DNA of 64,000 nt from Terriglobales bacterium (GCA_030038475.1 JASHOU010000057.1:1-64000), one strand, 5' to 3'; positions 16,938 to 25,588 are shown, counted from the first letter of the stretch. A program made the numbers and translations. The notes: generated by a model not told the origin, from the sequence alone.

Positions 16938-17903
16938 GTGAGGCGACGACAGAGCGCGCGAACAGTGACGAGAAGGCCGGGAGCCCGAAAGCGCACCGTG
17001 GCGATTATAGGAGCGGGTCGCCTGGCAAGCTTTCTCGCTATGGCACTGCACGGCGCCGGTTTCATGATCACCGAGATCGTGACGCGAGACTTGCCGGGCT
17101 CAGGTCGGAGCGCGCGCTCTCTCGCCGCCAGAGTGGGAGCGCACGCCGTTACCGCAGCCTCAGCCGCGCTTGACGCCACGTTGCTCTGGTTCTGCGTTCC
17201 GGATAGCGCGATTCGCCGCGCCGCTTCGGATCTTGCGACTCGAATTGCGGCCATAACTGATGTTAAGAAAACACGCGCACCAAACCGCGAGAAGGAAGTT
17301 CGAAATAGAGTTCAAACTAAACCCCGCTTCGCCTTCCACTCGAGCGGAGCGCTTGCCAGCCGCGAGCTCGACCCTTTGCGCGGAGCGGGTGTCGCGGTGG
17401 CGTCAGTACATCCCCTGATGACGTTCGTCGCTGGAGCGCGTCCTAACCTCGCCGGCGTTCCTTTTGCCATCGAAGGCGATAACACCGCGCAGCGCGTGGC
17501 GCGTCAGATCGTCCATGCGCTCGGAGGCAAGAGTTTCTCACTGCCCGCGCCGCGCAAGGCGGCTTATCATGCCTGGGCCACGCTCACCTCACCACTGCTG
17601 TTGGCGTTTCTGGTTACGCTCGAAGAAGCTGCCCGCACCGCGGGATTCACGCGCGAAGATGCGCGCCGCAAAAGCCTGCCCATCCTCCATCAGACTCTGG
17701 CCAACTACGCGCGGCTTGGTCCGGCTAGGTCATTTAGCGGCCCGCTGATTCGCGGAGACGCAGAGACTGTGGAAAAACACCTGGCGGTGTTGAAGAAACA
17801 TCTCGGAGCGCGCGAGGTCTACGTGGCGCTGGCTCGAGCCGCGCTGCGCGGATTGCCGGTAAAGAATCGCAATCGGCTTGAACGATTGCTGCGGGTTCGC
17901 TGA
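16938..17903 (+). CDS. Rossmann-fold and DUF2520 domain-containing protein
   Basis: 321 residues. The N-terminal NAD(P)-binding fold begins RTVAIIGAGRLASFLAMAL after an Arg-rich leader. WFCVPDSAIRRAA and FHSSGAL, with VASVHPLMTF, mark the nucleotide-binding half. The C-terminal helical DUF2520 domain shows AAYHAWATLTSPLLLAFL. The architecture resembles ProC/6-phosphogluconate-type dehydrogenases, but no substrate is established for the family. The start is GTG at 16938. An insertion around residues 110-125 (VKKTRAPNREKEVRNRVQTK) looks like a flexible loop. It is convergent with ribA, with a 9-bp gap. Confidence 0.88.
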   Translation: MRRRQSARTVTRRPGARKRTVAIIGAGRLASFLAMALHGAGFMITEIVTRDLPGSGRSARSLAARVGAHAVTAASAALDATLLWFCVPDSAIRRAASDLATRIAAITDVKKTRAPNREKEVRNRVQTKPRFAFHSSGALASRELDPLRGAGVAVASVHPLMTFVAGARPNLAGVPFAIEGDNTAQRVARQIVHALGGKSFSLPAPRKAAYHAWATLTSPLLLAFLVTLEEAARTAGFTREDARRKSLPILHQTLANYARLGPARSFSGPLIRGDAETVEKHLAVLKKHLGAREVYVALARAALRGLPVKNRNRLERLLRVR

Positions 17904-17912
17904 GCAGAATGC

Positions 17913-18542
17913 TTAATGCTGTCTGCGCTTGCTGAACAGGTGTCCCAGCTTTTCGCGCTTCGTCCTCAAATACTCTTCCGTATGCTCGGTGGGGGCGACT
18001 TCGCAGGGAACACGCTCGGTGACACGAATGCCGGCGCGCTCGAGCGCCGCGACTTTGTCGGGATTGTTGGAAAGCAGGCGCACTTGCTTGATGTCCAATG
18101 CCTTCAGGATCTCGACCGGCATGAAAAACTCGCGCTGGTCGGGCTTGAATCCCAGCCGCTCGTTCGCTTCCACTGTATCGAAGCCGCTGTCCTGCAGGGC
18201 ATAGGCCTGCAGTTTCGCCATCAGCCCGATGCCGCGTCCCTCCTGCTGCTCGTAGATCAGGACACCCGCGCCCTGCTTGGCGATCACGGAAAGCGCCATC
18301 TCTAGTTGCTGGCGGCAATCGCATCGCAGCGAGCCAAACACATCGCCGGTCAGGCACTGCGAGTGGATGCGCACCAGTGGCGAGCCGGAGTGGACCTCAC
18401 CCATCACCAGCGCCACGGCTTCTTCGCTCCTGCCCCCGTCACCCACCATCGATCCCCTGGTCGTAAACCCATGGATCAGGAAATGCCCCCACTGAGTAGG
18501 GAAATCCGCCGATGCCACTTGTTTTACCTTCGACGAACTCAT
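17913..18542 (-). CDS. ribA: GTP cyclohydrolase II
   Basis: 209 residues. Catalyses the first step of riboflavin synthesis, GTP to 2,5-diamino-6-ribosylamino-pyrimidinone phosphate. The zinc ligands are in CLTGDVFGSLRCDCRQQ, the catalytic region is YEQQEGRGIGLMAKLQAYAL, and NPDKVAALERAGI with RVPCEVAP complete the C-terminus. Length fits stand-alone RibA, with no DHBP synthase (RibB) fusion. No FMN riboswitch is visible upstream (18543-18700), and no other riboflavin gene is near. Confidence 0.95.
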   Translation of the reverse strand: MSSSKVKQVASADFPTQWGHFLIHGFTTRGSMVGDGGRSEEAVALVMGEVHSGSPLVRIHSQCLTGDVFGSLRCDCRQQLEMALSVIAKQGAGVLIYEQQEGRGIGLMAKLQAYALQDSGFDTVEANERLGFKPDQREFFMPVEILKALDIKQVRLLSNNPDKVAALERAGIRVTERVPCEVAPTEHTEEYLRTKREKLGHLFSKRRQH

Positions 18543-18734
18543 GATTGAATTATAGCCTTCGCTTTCACGCGATAATTGATGTGGAATATCTTTGGTTTGG
18601 ATGTCTTGGTGGCAGAGTGGTTTCGCTGTCCCGATTAAGAGCCACGAACTACCAAGCCACCGCCAACCGATTTGATCGCAGCTGCGAAATCGAGCGACGG
18701 CTGATAAAATCGAAGAGCAAACTCACCGCTTGAT

Positions 18735-18810
18735 GGGGCTATAGCTCAGTTGGGAGAGCGCATCGTTCGCAACGATGAGGTCGTCGGTTCGAGCCCGACT
18801 AGCTCCACCA
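18735..18810 (+). tRNA. tRNA-Ala (anticodon CGC)
   Basis: 76 nt with an encoded CCA. The acceptor stem GGGGCTA pairs with TAGCTCC (one G-T), the D-arm is GCTC/GAGC, the anticodon arm is CATCG-TTCGCAA-CGATG with anticodon CGC (reads GCG, Ala), and the T-arm is GTCGG-TTCGAGC-CCGAC. A TAAAAT box 25 bp upstream (18705-18710) may be its -10. A second copy of the 3' half lies 1.9 kb downstream (20703-20749). Confidence 0.97.
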
Positions 18811-19330
18811 TATTTTCGCGCTTGCAAACACTCCGCTAGCCAATCTTGTCACGCTTTGTCACACAGGAATTTCAGATCGGCTCGTTGGGAAGTTGTCTGA
18901 CAACCTTGCCGAAGTGCGAGAAGACCGATTCGCCCAGTCGTGGCTGGGTAACAAAGTCAGGTACAAATTTTGAAGATGGATTTGGCGATCATCCCAGCAA
19001 TCTGGGTCGATGAGCGGAATCGCCTGTCTTACAACAATTGACTTCCGATTTGCCTGTATTTACCCACCATCGGAGAGACTCGGGTCTCCCAACGCAATCG
19101 ATACCTGCTGCTCCCATTGGGGATTCTTCGAGTTCGGCCGCATCCAGGAATACCGGATATCTGGTGCTGGGTTACTCTGTGTAGCCTACTACCGAATATC
19201 TTTTACTTTTTCACTTGCTCTTCATAGTACAATTTGTGCCTCGTCGTTCGCATCCGAGACCCAACGGCCGCAGGGAAGCCCGGTCATGCCGGGATTCTCG
19301 CGTATAACAAATCTCAGAAGGGGGAGAACC
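18811..19330. other. 520-bp gap between tRNA-Ala and the secreted-protein gene
   Basis: No convincing gene. On the minus strand 18870-18985 a short frame reads PNPSSKFVPDFVTQPRLGES and stops, without a start. It begins in the direct repeat at 18961. The last 150 bp before 19331 are relatively AT-rich and likely hold the promoter of the secreted-protein gene. Confidence 0.5.
18961..18985. repeat. 25-bp direct repeat, copy 1
   Basis: GTACAAATTTTGAAGATGGA plus five more bases, 23 of 25 identical to 20441-20465, in the same orientation and 1.48 kb apart. The two copies bracket the secreted-protein gene. Confidence 0.7.
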
Positions 19331-20323
19331 ATGAAACAAATGATTCATTTGCCTCGAATCGCCCGCATCGTCGTGCTCGCTGTTCTAAGTGCGGCCTCGC
19401 TTTCTTCCGCCTTCGCCGGGGAAGCGGTCGATGGCATAGAAGCGCGCAACCAGGAGAACTGGCGCGAAGCCATCGCGCGGACGCCGGTACCTGCGGAAGG
19501 ATGCTTCCAGGCCTCTTATCCGAGCCTGACGTGGAACAAGGTTGAATGCGTGGTCGCGCCCGCCATTCCGTACGTGCCCCGAACCGGAGCGATCAGTCAA
19601 ACCGTAGGAAATGGCAATGATTATGCCGCCGAAGTCACCTCGGGGCCGATCAATGCAACCCTAGGCTCCTTCCCTAAGGTCACGGGAGTGACGTCGGAAA
19701 CCGACCCTGGTGGGCTCGGCGCGAATGATTATTCGCTCCAGCTCAATTCCAATTTCATGAACACGGCGGCCTGCGATGGCGCCCGCGACCCGGCGCAGTG
19801 CCTGGACTGGCAGCAGTTCGTCTATTCGTCAGGTTACGAGGTAGCATTCATGCAGTATTGGCTGATCAATTGGAACAATCCCTGTCCCAGCGGGTGGTTC
19901 AGCTACAGCAACGATTGCTACACCAACAGCAACGGCGTGGGCGCGCCTCTGGAGGTGATCACCTCGCTCAACAGACTCAAGCTATTCGGCGCGAACTACG
20001 GGGGCGTTGGGGGCACAGATGAGCTGGTATTCAGTGCGGGAGTGCGTGCTTACAGCACCACAGGACCGGATAGCATCGTCGATCTTGCGACCGCCTGGAC
20101 GGAGTCGGAGTTCAACATTGTCGGCGACGGCGGCGGTTCGGAGGCCAATTTCAACTCGGGCTCGTCCATCACGGTGCAGATCACGGTGTTGAATGGAACC
20201 AGGGATGTGCCGATATGCGCCGCAGATTCGGGAACGACAGGGGAGACCAATAACTTGAATCTGGGGAACTGCTCCGGAAAGGGCGGTCTCAGGCCCTATA
20301 TCGAGTTCACCGAATCGAATTGA
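19331..20323 (+). CDS. secreted protein of unknown function
   Basis: 330 residues with a signal peptide (MIHLPRIARIVVLAVLSAA, cleaved after SSAFA) and a mature part rich in Asn, Gly, Ser and Tyr. Recognisable stretches are YEVAFMQYWLINW, CPSGWFSYSNDCYTNS and TGETNNLNLGNCSGKGG; paired cysteines suggest disulfides. I do not recognise a catalytic motif. I have a memory of similar hypothetical proteins in soil bacteria but cannot confirm it. The frame is open from 19010, but the ATG at 19331 has GGGGAG before it and directly precedes the signal sequence. It is the only intact gene inside the segment bounded by tRNA-Ala and its 3' repeat. Confidence 0.8.
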   Translation: MKQMIHLPRIARIVVLAVLSAASLSSAFAGEAVDGIEARNQENWREAIARTPVPAEGCFQASYPSLTWNKVECVVAPAIPYVPRTGAISQTVGNGNDYAAEVTSGPINATLGSFPKVTGVTSETDPGGLGANDYSLQLNSNFMNTAACDGARDPAQCLDWQQFVYSSGYEVAFMQYWLINWNNPCPSGWFSYSNDCYTNSNGVGAPLEVITSLNRLKLFGANYGGVGGTDELVFSAGVRAYSTTGPDSIVDLATAWTESEFNIVGDGGGSEANFNSGSSITVQITVLNGTRDVPICAADSGTTGETNNLNLGNCSGKGGLRPYIEFTESN

Positions 20324-20440
20324 GGCGGTCGCAGCGGTGGCTGATGATCGACTCGCGGAGGGTGAGGAAGAATTCCCTCGGCCTGAAGTTTGCGGGTGGC
20401 CCGAATCGCTCCCCGCCGCGATCCTTGTCCGGCCTACCCT

Positions 20441-20465
20441 GTACAAATTCTGAAGATGGATTCGG
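20441..20465. repeat. 25-bp direct repeat, copy 2
   Basis: Second copy of the repeat at 18961-18985, differing at two positions. It abuts the end of the decayed kinase fragment. Confidence 0.7.
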
Positions 20466-20474
20466 GGCAACTTT

Positions 20475-20647
20475 CTGGCCCAACGCATAGACATCGGTTG
20501 CAGTCGTGACGGACTGACCGAAAAATTTTCCCGATGCAGCGCACTGGGGAGTGAAGCCAAACCGTCTTCGTGGGTGAGCAAGGTTGCGGTGCCCGTCTCG
20601 CCTTCGCCCTCGAGCAGTTTGGCGATCCCGGAGTCCAGCAGCGATCT
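20475..20647 (-). pseudogene. decayed serine/threonine protein kinase fragment
   Basis: Minus-strand translation gives LLDSGIAKLLEGEGETGTAT then LLTHEDG, matching subdomain VII (LLDFGIAKLL) of bacterial Ser/Thr kinases with DFG changed to DSG. After a frame change it gives FTPQCAASGKFFGQSVTTAT then DVYALG, matching the activation segment (TP-AAPEQ) and the DVYALG helix. Only about 58 codons remain, with a frameshift and loss of the APE motif. No kinase N-terminus is present. Confidence 0.7.
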
Positions 20648-20702
20648 AATGATTCCGTACGAACAAAGGAAAGGGAACAAATCTCAGTTTCTTTGAGGAC
20701 GC

Positions 20703-20749
20703 CGTCGTTCGCAACGCTGAGGTCGTCGGTTCGAGCCCGACTAGCCCCA
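20703..20749 (+). pseudogene. tRNA-Ala 3'-half fragment
   Basis: 47 bases from the anticodon stem to the discriminator match tRNA-Ala (CGC) at all but about four positions, including TTCGCAA, GAGGTCGTCGGTTCGAGCCC and GACTAG. The acceptor 5' strand and D-arm are absent and the anticodon stem has a mismatch, so it is not functional. It is what an attR-like remnant in a tRNA gene would look like. Confidence 0.75.
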
Positions 20750-20847
20750 AACCCGCCATTGGATGCTGCCTCCCAGGGTCTCTGCCTCAACCGCCAAGTG
20801 CCAACAAGGTACAATGCCGCTGAGTCGCAATTCCCCACGGAGGCCTG

Positions 20848-23667
20848 TTGAAATCGGGTCGAGAGATACCGGAAACTATCGAATGGCGGCAACCGCCACG
20901 CCGCCGGAAGTTTTGGATCCTTCTCGGTTTCATCGCGCTTATCTTTTTCGGTAGCCGCACGGCGCTCTCGTATTACGTCGAATTGCTGTGGTTTGGCTCG
21001 CTCGGTTACGCCGATGTGTTCCGCAAAATGCTGAGCCTTCAGTGGGAGGTCTTCGCACTATTTTTCGCCGCCACATTCCTCATTCTGTATGGATGGTTCC
21101 TTGCCCTGCGGCGCTCATACCAGCACGATCTTCTCGATGGCGGCGTCATTTTTGTCGGCGGACATCCGCTTAAGCTTCCCGTTGACCGCATTCTGCGCCT
21201 GATCGTGGTCGTGGTTTCACTCCTCATCGCTGCCGCCACTGGCGCCGGCATGATGCAGGAATGGCCTGCATTCGCGCTCTATTGGTATGCGCCGCAGGCC
21301 ACGGCCGCAGTTTTCGATCCAATTTTCGGCAGGCCGCTGCAATTTTATCTTTTCACTCTTCCCGCCTGGGAACTCCTTGCCGGCTGGATGCTCACGCTGG
21401 CTGTGATCGCCTGCGGCATCGCCGTCTTCTTCATTCTGATTACCGGAAGCACACGCGCTTTCGCCGGACGCCGCGGTGGTCCTATTCCACTGCCTTGGCG
21501 CGGACTCTCGATTGCATTCGCGTTTTTGTTGCTGATGATTGGGCTGCGTGTGTATCTCAGCCGCTTCGACGCTTTGTTTGAACAACACACAATCTTTAGT
21601 GGCGTCAGCTATACCGACGCGCACATCACGCTTACCGGACTGCTCGTGGTTTGCGTCGCACTCATTCTGGGCGCGGCCATCGCTCTCGTCAATGTTGTGT
21701 CGCCTCCGCGCGTCCGCTGGCTGGCCGCGGCAGTCGTACCCGCGATTGTTTGTTATCTTGGGCTGCAGATTGTCGCCTGGTATGTGGGGAACTTCATCGT
21801 CAAGCCGAACGAACTGGTTCGCGAGCGGCCCTACATCGCCAACAATATCGAATTGACGCGCCGCGCCTACGGATTGGATCGAATCTCGCAGCGCGAATTT
21901 CCCGCCGAGACCACGGCTGAGGCGGCCGATCCGGTCAACAACCAAGCCACGTTGCAAAACATCCGGCTGTGGGATTGGCGGGCGCTTCAGGATACTCTGC
22001 GCCAGATTCAGGAAATCCGCACCTACTACGATTTTCCCGACATTGACATCGATCGCTATGAGATCGACGGCGCAATGCGCGAGGTGATGCTCGCCGCTCG
22101 CGAATTGAACGTCGACAAGCTGCCCGAGAGCAGCCGTAACTGGATCAACGAGAAGCTGATCTACACGCACGGTTACGGTATCACCATGAATCCAGTAAAC
22201 GGCTTTACGCTGGAAGGCCTGCCCACACTGATTCTAAGTAACATGCCCGTCCAGACCACGGTGAAGAGCATCAATGTAACTCGCCCCGAGATCTACTTTG
22301 GAGAACTTACTAACACCGACGTATACGTCAAGACGCGGCAACAGGAGTTCAATTACCCACAAGGGCAAACGAATAACCTGACGTCCTATGAAGGAAGCGG
22401 CGGCATTCTCATTGATGGCTTTCTGCGCCGCTTGCTTATCGCGGCTGACCTGGGAGATCTTGGAAAGCTCCCGTTCAGCGACGATGTCAACTCGCAAAGC
22501 CGGCTTCTGATGCGTCGCAACCTGCGCGATCGCGTAAATGCGCTGGCGCCGTTTCTCACTTACGAATCCGATCCTTACATCGTTGTCGGCGAGGATGGTC
22601 GCCTGTCATGGATTATGGATGCCTTCACCACCTCCGACACTTATCCGTACTCCAGCCATTACTCTCTAGGTGACAACGCTATCAACTACATGCGGAACAG
22701 CGTCAAGGTGGTCATCGACGCCTATGACGGCACTACTACTTTCTACGTGTTCGACGCGCAGGACCCAATCATTGGCGCCTACCGGGCGATGTTTCCCTCG
22801 CTGTTTAAGGATGTCTCGGCCATGCCGTCTACGCTGCGCAAACACGTACGTTATCCGGAGTTGTTGCTCAAGCTGCAGGCGGCCGTCTACGGCCTTTATC
22901 ACATGACAGACCCCGAAGTTTTCTACAACCGCGAGGATCTCTGGACCGTGGCCTCCGAGGTCGGCATGGGCGAATCCGGCGAGCAGAGAACACAGGCCAT
23001 GGAGCCGAATTTCGTCTTGATGAAACTGCCGGATGAAACCGCCATTGAGTTTGTCGGGATTCTGCCGTTCACACCTGCCAATCGCAACAATCTGATCGGG
23101 TGGATTGCGGGCCGCAGTGACGGTGCACAATATGGTACGTCGCTGGTCTACGACTTTCCGAAAACCAAGCTGGTCGACGGGCCTTTGCAGATCGAAGCGC
23201 GCATTGACCAGAACGCGCAACTCTCCGGACAATTGACGTTGTGGAATCAGCAAGGGTCGCATGTGCGGCGCGGAACACTGCTCGTGATTCCCTGCGGGCG
23301 CGCTCTGTTGTATGCGGAGCCTATCTACCTTCAGGCCGAGCGCAGTCCGATGCCGGAGTTGCGCCTCGTGGTGCTCGCGTTGCAGGACCGGCTCGCCTAC
23401 GGACCAACCTTCGAATCGGCCATGAAAGCCCTATTTGGCGGAGAGCCCTCGTCCTTGAGCGCCGCCTCTGCTCCCGAAACCGGACGAAACGCAACAGCAG
23501 TCGCCGCGCCCACCTCTGCGACGGATCTGAACACGCTGATTTCCGGAGCGGCCAAAGACCTGGCCGACTATCAGAGACTGACCGCCGAGGGTAAACTTGG
23601 CGAGGCCGGCCAGAAACTAGAACAGCTGAAGCAGAAGCTCGATCAGCTCAACGCCCGTCAAAAATGA
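20848..23667 (+). CDS. UPF0182 family membrane protein
   Basis: 939 residues. Seven or so hydrophobic segments lie in the first 320 residues (for example FWILLGFIALIFFG, LIVVVVSLLIAA, LLMIGLRVYLS, VVPAIVCYLGLQIVAW), followed by a large extracytoplasmic domain with the conserved features of the family (NIELTRRAYGLD, YDFPDIDIDRY, IYTHGYGITMNPVN, YTSHYSLG-like SSHYSLG). The function of UPF0182/COG1615 is unknown. The start is TTG at 20848 with GGAGG six bases upstream. The C-terminus ends in a Lys/Gln-rich helix (EAGQKLEQLKQKLDQLNARQ). The gene stands alone just outside the tRNA-bounded segment. Confidence 0.92.
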   Translation: MKSGREIPETIEWRQPPRRRKFWILLGFIALIFFGSRTALSYYVELLWFGSLGYADVFRKMLSLQWEVFALFFAATFLILYGWFLALRRSYQHDLLDGGVIFVGGHPLKLPVDRILRLIVVVVSLLIAAATGAGMMQEWPAFALYWYAPQATAAVFDPIFGRPLQFYLFTLPAWELLAGWMLTLAVIACGIAVFFILITGSTRAFAGRRGGPIPLPWRGLSIAFAFLLLMIGLRVYLSRFDALFEQHTIFSGVSYTDAHITLTGLLVVCVALILGAAIALVNVVSPPRVRWLAAAVVPAIVCYLGLQIVAWYVGNFIVKPNELVRERPYIANNIELTRRAYGLDRISQREFPAETTAEAADPVNNQATLQNIRLWDWRALQDTLRQIQEIRTYYDFPDIDIDRYEIDGAMREVMLAARELNVDKLPESSRNWINEKLIYTHGYGITMNPVNGFTLEGLPTLILSNMPVQTTVKSINVTRPEIYFGELTNTDVYVKTRQQEFNYPQGQTNNLTSYEGSGGILIDGFLRRLLIAADLGDLGKLPFSDDVNSQSRLLMRRNLRDRVNALAPFLTYESDPYIVVGEDGRLSWIMDAFTTSDTYPYSSHYSLGDNAINYMRNSVKVVIDAYDGTTTFYVFDAQDPIIGAYRAMFPSLFKDVSAMPSTLRKHVRYPELLLKLQAAVYGLYHMTDPEVFYNREDLWTVASEVGMGESGEQRTQAMEPNFVLMKLPDETAIEFVGILPFTPANRNNLIGWIAGRSDGAQYGTSLVYDFPKTKLVDGPLQIEARIDQNAQLSGQLTLWNQQGSHVRRGTLLVIPCGRALLYAEPIYLQAERSPMPELRLVVLALQDRLAYGPTFESAMKALFGGEPSSLSAASAPETGRNATAVAAPTSATDLNTLISGAAKDLADYQRLTAEGKLGEAGQKLEQLKQKLDQLNARQK

Positions 23668-23853
23668 GCAGGTGGGGCATTGCACCTCACAAGCTGGTGT
23701 GCAGAATTTTTCCCATATCAGGACACCAGACCCTTTCAAGTACCTTTTTTGCAATGAAATTCCTTGTATAACTCTGCTAAGATGCACTGTGCTATATAAC
23801 GGCTTCTAAACAACTTCCCCCGAGGCGGGTTTGGATGCCAAAATGCTCATTAC

Positions 23854-23878
23854 AGTTGGCTCTCCCTCTCCGCCAACT
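23854..23878 (+). promoter_or_regulatory. 5' leader hairpin before the PEP-CTERM gene
   Basis: AGTTGGC pairs perfectly with GCCAACT around an 11-base pyrimidine-rich loop, 27 bases before the TTG start at 23905. The hairpin ends about 15 bases before the GGAG and could influence initiation or mRNA stability. No known riboswitch is recognised. Confidence 0.35.
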
Positions 23879-23904
23879 AGCCCTAGCCCGGTAGGAGTGT
23901 AGTT

Positions 23905-24840
23905 TTGAACGACCCTGTTGTCAACCACGCGGCGAGTGGGAAGCGCGTACGGAGAAGGCGGAGCTGGTACCGGCGGCGTCTGCGCAGGCGGCGCATTCTA
24001 ATCGGCGTTGTCTTTGCAGCGTTGTTCGCCGCGGCTGGCTGGCAAGGTCTAGCTAACTATTATTCCTCTGCATTCAATCAGACTTCTTCGGTTTTGTCTG
24101 ACTCCTGGCTTCGTGGCAATAGCCGCCGCAACCTCGGGTCGATAGCGCAATCCAGCAGGCCCATTCGAAGGATTGCCCGCATTCCAGGTGTCTATCCCTA
24201 TTCGGTCATTCCCGGAGGCGTGAAAGACGTTGAAGATCTGCGCTATGCGGCGCTGCGCGATTGGGTGGTTCGCCGCCATTTTGCCCGTTTCGATTACAGT
24301 CACGCCCATCTGGAGCGCACCACCGAACCGCGCGACGTTTATCTTTCGTATCGCATTCGCGATGCAGTCTACTGGACGCGCAAGAAAGTTCGTCTGCAGG
24401 CCGGGGAACTGCTACTGACCGACGGCAAAATTACCGCCAAGGCGCATTGCGGCAACCAGATTTCAGAAACACCGCAACCCCAGGTTTCCGAAGAGGAACC
24501 TTCGGAAGATGTGCTCGACCAGCCCATTGCCGTGATCGAATCGGCGCCGTCGATTTCCATCCGTCCTCGCCTGGCCGCGCCCGATTTGCCCTCGGGACAG
24601 CCAATGCCACCTCAGCTTTTCGCGCACGCCTTCGTTTTCCCCTATGTGCAGGCCGGCGGCGGCGCGCCAATTTCTCGGACCAAAAAATGTCCCGCGGGTG
24701 AAACACTTAGCGACGGACGCTGCAAAAAGCCCCACCCGCGGCCTGTAGTTCCCGAGCCATCCACTGCCATCCTGCTGGGTTCCGGTCTCGCGCTCGTCGC
24801 GTGGCGCTATCGAAGAATTGTCCGCTCGCCTGCCGACTAG
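23905..24840 (+). CDS. PEP-CTERM sorting-signal protein
   Basis: 311 residues. The C-terminus is a PEP-CTERM signal: VPEPSTAILLGSGLALVAW followed by RYRR. An exosortase cleaves such tails and links the protein to surface polysaccharide. The N-terminus is unusually Arg-rich (KRVRRRRSWYRRRLRRRRIL) before a single hydrophobic segment (IGVVFAALFAAAGW), which may act as a signal anchor. The middle part is a domain I do not recognise (residues about 90-170, DLRYAALRDWVVRRHF). CPAGETLSDGRCKKP with two Cys precedes the tail. The start is TTG at 23905 behind GGAG. The exosortase is not in the window. Confidence 0.8.
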   Translation: MNDPVVNHAASGKRVRRRRSWYRRRLRRRRILIGVVFAALFAAAGWQGLANYYSSAFNQTSSVLSDSWLRGNSRRNLGSIAQSSRPIRRIARIPGVYPYSVIPGGVKDVEDLRYAALRDWVVRRHFARFDYSHAHLERTTEPRDVYLSYRIRDAVYWTRKKVRLQAGELLLTDGKITAKAHCGNQISETPQPQVSEEEPSEDVLDQPIAVIESAPSISIRPRLAAPDLPSGQPMPPQLFAHAFVFPYVQAGGGAPISRTKKCPAGETLSDGRCKKPHPRPVVPEPSTAILLGSGLALVAWRYRRIVRSPAD

Positions 24841-24907
24841 CTTACCCCTCCAAATTTTGCTCTCGGCCTTGCAACCTGTACTATCGTTGCGCTCAGGCGT
24901 ATTACAG

Positions 24908-25471
24908 ATGACTTGGCGTTATCTCATAGAAGGGCCGTGGATCATATTTCTTGCTTACTGGTTGGTCGGCGCTCTGAAGACGCGGCCTACCGTCAGCAAG
25001 GAATCTTTTGCCTCGCGTTACGGTGTACTCGCTCTTGAAGTTGCCGGCTTTGTTCTGCTCTTCAGCGATACTGCTGGGATTGGCGTTTTAGGTCGTCACA
25101 TCTTCCAACGAACGTACGTTCTTTCCGTTTTTGGCGTCGCATTTACATGGATCGGCATTGCCATCGCGCTGTGGGCACGCTGGCACCTGGGACAGTATTG
25201 GAGCGCCCGCGTCACACTCAAGCAGGACCACCAGCTCATCCGCACTGGCCCATATGCGCATTTCCGGCATCCCATTTACTCCGGACTCGATCTGGCGGCA
25301 ATCGGCACGGCACTCGCGATCGACCGATGGCGTTGCATCACCGGAGTTGCCTTGATCGTCCTCGGCTATTGGATCAAGGCCAGAAAAGAGGAATCCATGC
25401 TATCGGCGCAATTCGGGGAGATGTTCCAGGAGCATCGCCGCCACACCGGCTTTCTGCTGCCGAAATTTTAG
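24908..25471 (+). CDS. isoprenylcysteine carboxyl methyltransferase (ICMT) family membrane protein
   Basis: 187 residues with four or five membrane segments (WIIFLAYWLVGAL, VLALEVAGFVLLF, VLSVFGVAFTWIGIAIALW). The S-adenosylmethionine-binding motif of the ICMT/PEMT superfamily is present: LIRTGPYAHFRHPIYSG, and EESMLSAQFGEMFQEHRR near the C-terminus. Bacterial members methylate lipids or small molecules and the substrate here is unknown. ATG at 24908 is chosen over an earlier in-frame start that would overlap the PEP-CTERM gene. It follows that gene by 67 bp and may be co-transcribed. Confidence 0.85.
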   Translation: MTWRYLIEGPWIIFLAYWLVGALKTRPTVSKESFASRYGVLALEVAGFVLLFSDTAGIGVLGRHIFQRTYVLSVFGVAFTWIGIAIALWARWHLGQYWSARVTLKQDHQLIRTGPYAHFRHPIYSGLDLAAIGTALAIDRWRCITGVALIVLGYWIKARKEESMLSAQFGEMFQEHRRHTGFLLPKF

Positions 25472-25588
25472 GGGAATCCCTTCTTTGCCCTGGGCGCGGG
25501 AACTTCGGTCGTCTCGCCTTCGTATGTACATCCAGACGACGCGAGGCGCACACGGCGTCGGTCAACATCGCCCGTCAAAGGAGCACCT

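Larger units (their letters stand above)
18735..20749. mobile_element. putative scar of a tRNA-integrated element
   Basis: The segment between tRNA-Ala and the directly repeated tRNA 3' half has the layout of an integrated island (full tRNA at one end, a partial copy at the other). It is only 2 kb long and holds one secreted-protein gene, a decayed protein-kinase fragment and a 25-bp direct repeat pair. No integrase or excisionase remains, so this is inferred from boundaries only. Confidence 0.35.
20324..20847. other. 524-bp gap holding repeat, kinase remnant and tRNA fragment
   Basis: No intact gene. It contains a 25-bp direct repeat (20441-20465), a minus-strand protein-kinase fragment (20475-20647) and a plus-strand tRNA-Ala 3' half (20703-20749). 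The last 100 bp carry the GGAGG of the UPF0182 gene at 20837-20841. Confidence 0.6.
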
